From positions 33,593,001-33,657,000 of the forward strand of contig NC_092324.1 of NCBI RefSeq assembly GCF_036785885.1: a stretch of 64,000 bases of DNA. Direction: 5' to 3'. Of the stretch, positions 1 through 9,453 are shown in pieces. This DNA comes from Coffea arabica (lineage: Eukaryota > Streptophyta > Magnoliopsida > Gentianales > Rubiaceae). The position numbers and the translations under genes are program-made. Within the stretch, counting starts at the first letter, position 1. Every line of letters starts with the position of its first letter. The notes beneath the pieces were generated by a model. It was not told where the DNA came from. It saw only the letters and a program-made list of their open reading frames with translations, and searched no databases.

Positions 1-1201
1 TGAGGGGGAGTTTTTCAAAATTTTTGCTCTATGATCCACAAAGTAAGGGGGAGTTCTTGTCAATTGAGAAAGGGGGAGCTTATGTTGCAATCATCAAATC
101 TCATTTCAAACCTTTGTTTTGTCATCATCAAAAAGGGGGAGAATGTTATTCTTGGTTTTGATGATCACAAAGTACTTTGAAATGTTTATCTAACTCTCTT
201 TAAATATAAGTGTTTTTTGCCTATCAAAGAATCAGGTACGAATATGTCAAGAAATGAAAATCAACCAAAAGAAGAATAAAAAACAGGACACTCATGTCGG
301 ACGTCCGAAAGGATAAAGAACATCAAGAAGGAAGCACTGTCGGACATTCATAAGGAAGTGTTGGACGTCCGAAAGGATCGGACGCACGCCTCGGACGCAC
401 ATCGACCACGTCGGACGTCCGAAAAATTCCAAGATGACTTGCCAACTCTCTGACGACGATCGGACGCATTGCTGTCGGACGATGATACACCATCGGACGT
501 CTGAACAATAACTAGGCTGATTTTCGGACGATGGGATCGGACGATGACTAATCCGTCGGACGTCCGACAGCCCCAACGGCTACTTGACTCTTCATCTGCC
601 TTCTATCCGTTGGAAGCATTAATGAAGCTCATTTTTTGTTCCTTTTAAATACAATAGATCCTAAACCTGCAGAAGACTTTTGCACACTTTGTTTACAAGA
701 TCTCAAGAGATATTTTAGTTAGAAAATAGTCTCCAAAGCTAGATTTGTTCTCCAAGTGGTGTGAATTTCTTGTGAGCATTTCTTTTGTGGTTGAAAGTTT
801 CATTAGTGTAGCTTTGTTGAGGGTTATCTGAGTGATTGTAAAACTTCTTAACTTGACTAAGTGAGGCTTAGGGCAAGGAGGAAGTGCTCCCTCCATTGTA
901 CATCTAGTTGATCATCTTTCATCAAAGAGAAGTTGCTCAACCTAGTGATTGGTCTTCAAGTTTGAGGAAATCTTAGTAGACAATCGGTTTGATATTCTAT
1001 CTTATTCTTTTTGTTTAATAAAATTTTCATTGCTTATCTATACTTGTTTTTCTAATCAACATTGATCTCTTCTTCTAATCTACTTGGTTGATCATTACTA
1101 GAAAAGAAGGTAAATTTTTATTAAAGAAAAAGTGCATAAATTTGATTAAGATTTTAATCAACTTAATTCACCCCCCTCTTAGGTTGTCTTTGGACCTTAC
1201 A
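1..1201 (+). mobile_element. 3' end of a SIRE/Maximus-type Copia LTR retrotransposon
   Basis: Fossil LTR element cut by the window edge. Positions 1-143 carry the repeated AGGGGGAG purine tracts typical just upstream of the 3' LTR in SIRE-type Copia elements. The 3' LTR runs about 144-1201, starts with TG, ends with CA, and is about 1.06 kb. Inside it (about 296-570) are several copies of a palindromic TCGGACGTCCGA motif. No coding domain is visible in the window part. Intactness cannot be judged because the rest lies outside. Family assignment rests on the purine tracts, the LTR length and the CACCCCCCTCTTAGG-like 3' end. Confidence 0.75.
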
Positions 1202-1398
1202 AAATAAAAAATATTATATATAAATAAATAAATATTAATATATATATAATAAAACGAAATTGAAATCGAAAAATCTGATTTCTATTTCCGATTTCAAAAA
1301 ATCTATTACTGAATTCGAACCAAATTCTCATAATTCGAAATCAAAAATTCCGAATAAATATGTATATTTAGAGTTATTTTTGATATATTATTTGGATA
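1202..1398. other. AT-rich spacer with no gene
   Basis: AT-rich sequence between the LTR element and the start of the duplicated unit. A 66-codon frame at 1260-1460 begins with TTG and shows no recognisable domain, so I treat it as chance. Similarity to the other units starts at about 1399. Confidence 0.5.
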
Positions 1399-1859
1399 TA
1401 GTCACTCCCCTTACATCAAGAATGACTCTAGAAAATGCAGCAAAAACAAGAAAAGGTTAGGAGCAATTGCTTTTAGGTTTCTCATAACCAGGAAAAGCAA
1501 AATTGAAAACGGAAGCAGATTTATTGACTTTCTGGTTTTTTTTTCCAGAAGTAGAAATAAACACGCACACATACAAATTAGATTAACAGGCAGGAGTTAC
1601 CGGTTAAATCGGCTCGAAAGCAATTTAAAGAGACTCATAAAGAATCAACGTTCAATCAATGGGTTACAGAACGAAGCCGCGTGAACCTTAAACTCATAGT
1701 GAAAATCCCACAATCTTCCGACGTGGGTATTGACTTTCTGGCTCATTTCATTGAACTTTCTACTCTACCCCACATCCACAGTCCATTGCTGTACTGCATA
1801 CCGCGTAAAAAGAAGTGGTAAACATTGGCCTTTTTTTCTTCTTCTTCTTCCACTCTTAA
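1399..1859 (+). promoter_or_regulatory. Upstream region of TNL-a, unit A (repeated in all three units)
   Basis: This stretch matches about 26838-27042 in unit B and about 58923-59134 in unit C, each time directly upstream of a TNL-a TIR exon, so it is probably the native promoter and 5' leader. Shared landmarks are GTCACTCCCCTTACAT, a TTATTGACTTTCTGGTTCA block, and GCGTAAAAAGAAG close to the start codon. The leader ends in a pyrimidine-rich TTCTTCTTC run. Here it is uninterrupted, while units B and C each have a transposon just after GTAAAAAGAA. I did not fix a TATA box. Confidence 0.5.
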
Positions 1860-2396
1860 ATGGACTTGCGAAGTTTTGTTGAGCACGAAATGAGAAACAT
1901 TGCCTCTTCTTCTTCTTCTTCTGCTTCCACTCCTAAATGGACTTATGATGTTTTCTTGAGCTTTAGGGGTGAAGATGTCCGAAAGAGCTTTGTCGACTTC
2001 CTTTACAGTGCTCTGCAACAAAAGGGAATTTACACCTTCAAAGACGATGAAAAGCTTGAAAGAGGAAGATCCATTTCACCTGCACTACTCCAAGCTATTA
2101 AAGAGTCAAGAATTGCAGTTATAATATTCTCAGAAAACTATGCCACTTCTTCATGGTGTTTAGATGAGCTCGCAGAGATCATTGACTGCAAGCATGTGTT
2201 GGGACAAACTGTTCTGCCGGTTTTTTATTACGTGGATCCATCTGTGGTACGGAGACAGAAAGGCAGCTTTGATCGACCTTTTGTCAAACATGAAGACGAA
2301 ATAGAGGACAAGGAAATGATTCAAAAGTGGAGAGCAGCTCTTACTGAAGCTGCTTCTATCTCTGGCTGGGATGTTCGCAACACTGCTGATGGGTAA
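1860..2396 (+). CDS. TIR-only ORF of TNL-a, unit A
   Basis: Open frame of 178 aa from ATG to TAA, matching exon 1 of the intact TNL at 28670. A Ser-rich leader is followed by a TIR domain from about residue 27 (WTYDVFLSFRGEDVRKSF). The glutamate of SSWCLDELAEI, about residue 103, is the expected TIR NADase catalytic residue. In an intact TNL, translation would leave this frame through the donor at 2393. Here the intron and NB-ARC exon are deleted, so the frame ends three codons past the TIR-terminal GWDV block. The product could be a short TIR-only protein of the kind known in plant immunity, or simply the relic of a broken gene. Expression is unknown. Confidence 0.6.
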   Translation: MDLRSFVEHEMRNIASSSSSSASTPKWTYDVFLSFRGEDVRKSFVDFLYSALQQKGIYTFKDDEKLERGRSISPALLQAIKESRIAVIIFSENYATSSWCLDELAEIIDCKHVLGQTVLPVFYYVDPSVVRRQKGSFDRPFVKHEDEIEDKEMIQKWRAALTEAASISGWDVRNTADG

Positions 2397-4299
2397 ATTA
2401 CTGACTCTGATCTTTAATTGGCAGGCGACAGAAAATATTGTGGGCATGTGGCTGGACTTGTCTACCCCAAAAGATGTTGTAATTAAGAATGAAGCCTTTG
2501 AAAAGATGAAGAAACTAAGGCTACTCAAAATCAATAATGCTTGTGTTTCTCTCTGCCCGAATTGCATACCGAATGAGATACGCTGGCTTGACTGGCATGG
2601 ATACCCTTCAAAATTCCTTCCAGAGAGTTTCCAAGCTGAAAAACTCGTAGGACTCAAGCTACAATATAGCCGCATCATACAACTGTGGAAAGGGATAAAG
2701 GTACCATCTTGAACTCCGATTTATTGTTGTTTCCTAATGAATCTTGCTTGAACCTATATGATGTCTTTTTCTTCCCCTTTCTTTCTGTCATTTTGCCAAA
2801 AAAACTTTTGACAGTCGCTGGACAAATTGAAATACATCGACCTGAGCTATTCCCAGAAATTAATAAGGATGCCAGACTTCACGGGACACCAAATCTTGAG
2901 AGATTGATCCTTGAAGGCTGTTCAAGTCTTGCTGAGATACACCCTTCAATTGAGCACCTTACAAGCCTTGTTTTGTTGAATCTAAGGGGCTGTGAAAGTC
3001 TCGCAAGTCTGCCAAGTGGCCTCTGCAGATTGAAATGTCTTGAAACTCTTATTCTTTCTGGCTGCAGATTGTGGGCATGTACTGAGCTTAGAAGAGCTTT
3101 ATGTTGATGGAACTGCCATCTCCAAGCCACCATCCTCAATCGTACTTTTGAAAAACCTAAAAACATTGTCTTTCAAAGGACGTAAAGCAATGGCATCTCG
3201 TAAATGTAGAGCATTCTCGCCCTCTTGGTTGCTGGGTCGAAAAAGTCAAGATTCAACTGGCTTGGTTTTTCCATCTGTTGCAGGATTAAATTCCCTAGCA
3301 AGACTAGATCTTAGTGATTGCAATCTGTCAGACGAAGGATTACCTAGCGATTTAAGGAGCTTATCCTCCCTAGTAGAATTAAATCTTGGCAAGAACAACT
3401 TTACTAGTATCTCTGCTGCAGGTATCAAGAACCTCAGTCACCTTCGAATCCTTGAATTAGTTGGCCGCAAGAGACTTGAGAAACTTCCAGAGCTTCCACT
3501 TTGTATAGAACAAGTGTATGCAGATGATTGTACATCATTGCAGAGTGCAACTGATCTGACAAACCATGGGAAGTTACGCTGGGTTTCATTCTATAATTGT
3601 TTCAAGCTGCTTCAGGATGAACAAACTTCCAGCATGGTATATGCAACCTGGAATCACATGCTGAAGGTATTTTCTTTTTTGCAATATACATACCAACTCT
3701 CGGCGTCCACAAAAAACTTTTTGAGACAGAGGGACTACTAGTTTAGATGTGCTTCACAAACTAAAACTTTTTGTTATGTTACTGAGAAAGAGGCCTAATT
3801 TCTTGCTGTGTAGGAATTTTCACCTGTAGATGATAGCCTGATAGGTGGTAGCTTTAGCATCTGTCTTCCTGGAGGGAGCATTCCATCCTGGTTCACCTAC
3901 CAGAATTCAGGGCCTTCAATAACAGTTAAACTTCCTCCAAATTGGTACAACGATGAGTTCATGGGATTCGCAGTTTGTGTTGTTTCTGATTTGATAATGA
4001 CCCCAGTTCCGAGAAACATAGGGTGTGATCTTCTACAGAAAGGTATAGGTTTTGGTCTCTGGTTTACTCCCGTAGATCAGGAGATGAAGCGCTATCCCAA
4101 CATAGTCATACTAGGTTATTTGGAAACTGAAAACATGGATTCAGAACATACTTGGCTAGGATATATTCCACTTGATATTAATATTTGGTCTTCGAATGGA
4201 GATTGGGTACGCAGTTGGACTTCCATTGAAGTGTGTGGTTTTATTAGTATTTTCAAAGCATGGGGAATCAGTCTTGTATACGAGAACGATGTTAGGTAG
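1860..4299 (+). pseudogene. TNL-a, unit A: TNL without NB-ARC, broken LRR
   Basis: Collinear with the intact TNL of unit B but missing the NB-ARC exon. After the TIR exon, the first bases of intron 1 run straight into the last bases of intron 2 (fused segment about 2393-2424, only 32 bp), then exon 3 (2425-2700). Exon 1 ends in phase 2 and exon 3 starts in phase 0, so even splicing of the fused segment shifts the frame. The LRR exon (about 2814-3666) has lost two blocks relative to unit B, one near 2948 and one near 3067, and changes frame. The C-JID exon starts near 3814 and carries GGSIPSWFT and GFAVCVV. It stops at 4297 with TAG where unit B has CAG. Decayed similarity continues to about 4560. 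Confidence 0.8.
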
Positions 4300-4862
4300 A
4301 ATTCCGAACTTTTGATGATCCCCCAAAGCTCTGAGTTGTGATTGTCAGGGGATTGAAATCCAGCAGAAGGAGAAGACGAGATCTTGAAGATTTTCCATCA
4401 AAATTTTTATGGATCGAGAAACCCGCAGTTCGGACACACGTCTTCGCTCTCCGTGTATATCCCACAGAAGTGTGTATTCTTGACAGAATACACGTCGTCG
4501 ATGCTGATCTTTCTGTCGTCGCAGGTTCTTGGTCGGTCCCCTTTAAATTGCTTTACAGCCAATCTTAAATTAGGTGGGTGTGTGTGGGTCATTTATCGAT
4601 TTCGATAAAAAAGAATTAGGAGCTAAACTAATCGAAATGTAATTGGAGCCAAAACGATGTAGTTTTAGTAGTAGCTTTAGTTGGGATGGTTAAGTCGGTT
4701 AATGACCAGCTACGAGAACTGTTATGGTTTGTTAGAAACAGTGGTAGGACCCACATTTGACAATAACAGATTTTCTTCATTACACTCTCTCTCTATATTT
4801 CCTCACTCTAATCTCTCTCCTTCCCTTCCTTCTCTCTTTCTCTCTAAATTCTCTTCTATATT

Positions 4863-5881
4863 TTATAAAATAAACTCTCTTCTATCTTGGGAAGTGTTCG
4901 GAGCCCAAACAGCGTAAGCAGCACAAATTTCCATTATTGCTGCACTCTTCAGCCTGCAGGCCCTGCACTTTACTTTACTACAGTTACTATTACAGCTACT
5001 ACCATTCGGGTGCCCACTATGAATCCCCCTCTTAAACGACACCGCACTGCTACTATTCTCCACGTGAGTAGCCGACGACATCTCCATTTGACAAATCCTC
5101 ACCGCCCTGAACAGCTTCTCCGGCAGCTCATCTTCCGACTGTGCCTCCACCAAAAACCCCATGTCAATCGTGACCACCGTGACGTACCCCAATGCCAAGT
5201 GCAAAATCGCGCTTGCGATCGCCGAGCTTCCGGTATCCACGTCGATTTGGAGGTAATTATCGCCCACAAAATAATTGCACTTGAGCGCTTTTCCCAGTAA
5301 ACAGGCGGCATAATTCCCGACGGCGGCTTTCACAATCCATGGGCCCTTGACTATCCGATTCACGATCTTGAACCGGCTGTTCCGGAAATAATCGTCACCG
5401 TGGACGAACCCGTAGAGGAGAGAGCCCGGTTGGAGGCCTTCGTCTTCCTTAGTGGCGAAGTAGAATATTGCGCTGTGGTGGTCCCGGCCGGGGACTTGGA
5501 GATTGACAGCTACAAGGAAAGTTTTCAGACTCTTTCCTTGAAGATTGGGGGATTTGAGTAAGTTCATGATTGGGTTATCCTGTCGGGCGAGGACATGGTC
5601 CAGCTTGGCGTTGGATCGGAGCCAATCGACGCTGGCAGGTTGGAGAAGCCACGGTCCGGAGGGAAATTTTGTCCTTTTAGTCACGTAGTTGGGTCCACGG
5701 AGAGAGAATAAATCACCTGGAGGTGAAGCCCAGCCGTTGGATCCAGTGTGGAGATCTACGTGGTTTAAGGATCCGCGGTTGATGGATTCTTGTGCGGCGG
5801 CAACGGTGGTGGAGCTTCGGTGGCTATGGTGGTGATGGGTGGTGTTTTTGCTTCTGTTGGATAGGAGATTATTTAAAATAA
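4863..5881 (-). CDS. EDR2-like DUF1336 fragment, unit A (open frame)
   Basis: On the minus strand an uninterrupted frame covers a nearly whole DUF1336 (EDR2 C-terminal) domain, about 225 aa at 5732-5058. Recognisable blocks in order are WASPPGDLFSLRGPNYVTK, DWLRSNAKLDHVLAR, GKSLKTFLVAVNLQVPGRDH, KIVNRIVKGPWIVKAAVGNY, LGKALKCNYF and ILHLALGYVTVVTIDMGFLV. EDR2-type proteins are linked to defence and cell-death control, usually with START or PH domains; none is seen here. No credible native ATG is visible. The frame runs on into a MULE inserted at 5882, which supplies an artificial ATG at 5927. Lack of introns across the domain suggests a processed or captured copy. A decayed sister lies at 38690-39665. 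Whether it is expressed is unknown. Confidence 0.65.
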
Positions 5882-7833
5882 GGGATAATTGCAGAAACCT
5901 CCTCAAGGAAGTTTCTAACATTTGCACTGACCTCCCCTGTGATTTGAAAAATTACACTGACCTCCCATGAGGTTACTAATCCTTTGCAAATTTAATCCAA
6001 GTGATTAAAATATTATTTTAAGGAGTGAAATTAGAATTTTGTATCAGATTTGTCCTTTGTACTATATATCCAATGAATGACAAAGTATTATAAATTAATT
6101 AATAATTAATAAATTTTAATGAGTATAATTTATGGACAAACACGTATTACTCATTTAAAATATCTGTGATTTGAAAAATTACACTGACCTCCCATGAGGT
6201 TACTAATCCTTTGCAAATTTAATCCAAGTGATTAAAATATTATTTTAAGGAGTGAAATTAGAATTTTGTATCAGATTTGTCCTTTGTGCTATATATCCAA
6301 TGAATGACAAAGTATTATAAATTAATTAATAATTAATAAATTTTAATGAGTATAATTTATGGACAAACACGTATTACTCATTTAAAATATCTGTGATTTG
6401 AAAAATTACACTGACCTCCCATGAGGTTACTAATCCTTTGCAAATTTAATCCAAGTGATTAAAATATTATTTTAAGGAGTGAAATTAGAATTTTGTATCA
6501 GATTTGTCCTTTGTGCTATATATCCAATGAATGACAAAGTATTATAAATTAATTAATAATTAATAAATTTTAATGAGTATAATTTATGGACAAACACGTA
6601 TTACTCATTTAAAATATCAACTTTTTACGAGCATTTTATTTTTAAATATTTAATTTATGATAAATATATCAATATTTGTGAGTAAAATTCAAAAATTGTT
6701 ATAGTAATATTCTCGTAAAAAGGAAATCGATAGGTTATTTATTTAATATAAATTAAAATTTTTTTAAAAAAATAAATGGCCCATAAAGTATTAATTTTTT
6801 ATGGCTTTCATCCATTACACGAGTAAAGTATTCGCTCTTTATGTGCATTTTATTCTGAATAATTTAATTTATGTTAAATACATAAATGTTTGTAACTAAA
6901 ATTGAAAAAGTGTTATATTAATATTTTTACGGAAGAAAGATTGGTAGTTTTGTATTTAACAAAAATTAAATATTTGAAAATAAATACGAATCTATATTTG
7001 AGCGTAAATATTTGTATTAAATTAAATGTTTGAAAGCAAAATACCCTTAAAGAACCGGTACTTTAAATAGTTACCGGTTCTTTATAGGCAAACACGCATT
7101 ACTCATTTAAAATAACTGCTTTTTACGGATATTTTACTTTCAAACATTTAATTTATGATAAATATATCAATGTTTGTTAGTAAAATTCAAAAAGTGTTAC
7201 AGTAATATTCTTGCAAAAAGGAAATTGGTAGGTTATTTATTTAATATAAATCAAATATATTTTTTTTAAAAAATGACCCATAAAGTATTAATTCTTTATG
7301 GTTTTCATCCATTACATGAGTAAAGTATTAGTTTTTTATGGGTATTTTATTATGAATCATTTAATTTATATTAAATACATAAATGTTTGTAACTAAAATT
7401 GAAAAATTATTATATTAATATTTTTACGGAAGAGAGATTGGTAGTTTTTATATTTAATAAAAATTAAATATTTGAAAGTAAATACAAATATGTATTTGAG
7501 CGTAAATATTTGTATTAAATTAAATGTTTGAAAGTAAAATACCCATAAAGAGCCGGTACTTTAAATAGGTAATGCATATTTGCCTATAAACTATACTCCT
7601 TAAAGTTTATTAATTGTTAATTGATTTGTAGTATTTTGTTATGCATTGGACATGTAGTACAAAGGACAAATTTGATAAAAAATTCTAATTTCACTCCCTA
7701 AAACAATATTTTAGTCATTTGGACTAAATTTGTAAAGGATTAGTAACTCAGGAAAGGTCAGTGTAATTTTTCAAATCACAGGGAAAGTCAGTGCAAATGT
7801 CAGAAACCTCAGGGAGGTTTCTCCAATTATCCC
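5882..7833. mobile_element. Non-autonomous MULE with a 227-bp tandem array
   Basis: Terminal inverted repeats start GGGATAATT and end AATTATCCC and extend through the AAACCTC/GAGGTTT blocks. The flanks are a perfect 9-bp duplication TTAAAATAA (5873-5881 and 7834-7842), the Mutator hallmark. The interior is AT-rich with no coding potential. It holds three near-identical 227-bp copies and, further in, two diverged blocks containing AAAGAACCGGTACTTTAAAT-like sequence. Unit B at about 39690 keeps the unfilled site, so the insertion followed the duplication. It belongs to the same terminal family as 34926-37100. Confidence 0.85.
5937..6617. repeat. Tandem repeat, 227 bp x 3
   Basis: Copies start at 5937, 6164 and 6391, each with CTGTGATTTGAAAAATTACA. 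They are nearly identical; one visible difference is GTACTATA in the first against GTGCTATA in the others. The array is part of the subterminal region of the MULE. The high identity suggests recent expansion inside the element. Confidence 0.9.
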
Positions 7834-8861
7834 TTAAAATAATTATGATAGTATTTTTTGTAATACAACGTATATAAGATAAAAAATAATAAAAAAATTA
7901 AAAAAATACGTTAGAATTTGTGTTTATAATGTATTTGTGTGTATAATGTAAGTAAATTATTTTTTTTTCAAATCATTCCTATCCAAACAACTTCGAACAC
8001 TCCTAAATGGACTTTCCTAGATGGACTTGGGAAGTTTTCTTGAGCAAGAAATGAGAAACATTAATTGCCTCCTCTTCTTCTTCTTCTCCTTCCGCTCCTA
8101 AATGGACTTATCATGCTTTCTTGTGCTTTAGGGGTGAAGATGTCCGAAAGAGCTTTGTCTACTTCCTCTACAGTGCTCTGCAACAAAAGGGAATTATTAC
8201 ACCTTCAAAGACGATGAAAAGCTTGAAAGAGGAAGACCCATTTCACCTGCATTAGGCCAACCTATTAAAGAGTCAAGAATTGCAGTTGTCATTTACGCCA
8301 ACCTACTTCTTCATGGTGTCTGGATGAGCTTGCAGAGATCATTGACTGCAACCACAAGTTAGGACAAATTATTCCGCCGGTATTTTACTATGTGGATCCA
8401 TTTGTAGCGAGAAAACAGAAAGGCAGTTTTGGTAAAGGTTTTGTCAAACATGAAGATGAAGCAGAGGACAAGGAAAGGGTTCAAAAGTGGAGGGCAGCTC
8501 TTGCTGAAGCTTCTTCTACTTCTGGCTGGGATGTTCCCAAAACTGCCAATGGGTAAAGTCACTAGCTTTGTTCTTTAAAAATTTGAACTAGCATCCCTTC
8601 TTTTTGGGCCAATAGTTGGCTATTTGGTTATGATTTTTTAATTGCAATAAGGCGTTAGATTTTTTTTTTGTTTGGTATTTTTTTCCTCTAGGTCATCAAT
8701 CCTTTTGTTGGTGAACTTTTCCTGGTTCACTCCTCTCTCAATTTGGTGGTTTTAGGTGAAGTGTTAATGGTCTTGGTTAAAAGAAATTAGATCTGAGTTT
8801 GACTTGACCAATCCCATGATTCCGATACTGCTACTGATCCATAAATCATGCACCGCAGAGG

Positions 8862-8863
<2 letters not shown>

Positions 8864-8902
<39 letters not shown>
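8864..8902. repeat. (TA)n microsatellite
   Basis: About 18 TA units in a TNL-b intron. A shorter run, about TATATATATATA, is present at the matching place in unit B near 40645. Confidence 0.9.
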
Positions 8903-8905
<3 letters not shown>

Positions 8906-9102
8906 TCGCACATACACACATTTTTCCTCCAAGTATTCAATTTTCTCAGTGTGGTTGGGAAAGCAGAGAAAAAAAAACGTTCTGTACCATTAACTGATAA
9001 ATAATTACATCGATTTTTCTATGAAACCAATAATGTGTGTCTCAGAAAAAAGACAAAATTGTACACAGGGTTCAGCAATAAAGAATAGTGACAACCACAA
9101 AA

Positions 9103-9212
9103 ATGTTAACCAGTGGGCCAATGGCTCAGTGGCCACCAGGGAGGGACTTAAGTCTCTCCTTGGGCTGTTGGCGAGGGTTCAAACCTTACCAGCAGCGAAA
9201 AAAATCTAAGGG
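9103..9212 (+). mobile_element. tRNA-derived SINE relic
   Basis: Contains a good A-box, TGGCTCAGTGG (near 9122), and a B-box, GGTTCAAACC (near 9177), spaced as in tRNA-derived SINEs, followed by a short A-rich stretch. The paralogous introns lack the segment, so it is an insertion. No full-length tail or clear target duplication was found. Confidence 0.55.
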
Positions 9213-9315
9213 TTGTGAGCTCAGAGGCGTGGATAATTGTGCTAGTTTTTGTCAAAAGTATAATCTATTAACATGAAGTGTCTAACGCCTGAAATTTTCC
9301 CAAAGCAGCTGAAAG

Positions 9316-9453
9316 TGTTTGGACAGGAGTTTATTTGGATGATTTATTTGAAATAATTACTATAACTTATGATGTGATGTATATGAGATAAAAAGATAAT
9401 TGAAATTTGTGAAGTAAATTATTTTATTTCAAATCTTCTCAATCCAAACACTT
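9316..9453. mobile_element. Small MITE with AGTGTTTGGA ends
   Basis: Inverted termini AGTGTTTGGA and TCCAAACACT enclose an AT-rich core resembling the MITE at 5857-7999. The matching intron in unit B (about 29876) lacks it. It has no coding content. Confidence 0.55.

Larger units (their letters stand above)
5857..7999. mobile_element. Short MITE between the DUF1336 fragment and TNL-b, split by a MULE
   Basis: The ends are near-inverted: TGTTGGATAGGAGATTATTT on the left and its approximate reverse complement AAATCATTCCTATCCAAACA on the right. The interior is AT-rich and non-coding. The same element sits unsplit in unit B at about 39675-39819, so it predates the unit duplication. In unit A it is interrupted by the MULE at 5882-7833. 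I did not define a target duplication. A related element with AGTGTTTGGA ends lies at about 9316-9453. Confidence 0.5.

Noticed and set aside
1743-2021. Minus-strand open frame across the TIR start (recurs at every TIR copy)
   Set aside because: It is the complement of the Ser-rich leader and TIR coding sequence; the recurrence follows from the paralogy, not from a separate gene.
1860-2712. A TIR-LRR fusion protein in unit A made by splicing out 2393-2424
   Set aside because: The joined phases do not match and the segment is too short for a usual plant intron; the resulting frame soon stops.
5099-5311. Second minus-strand frame inside the DUF1336 fragment as a separate gene
   Set aside because: It overlaps the DUF1336 frame in another phase and matches nothing recognised.
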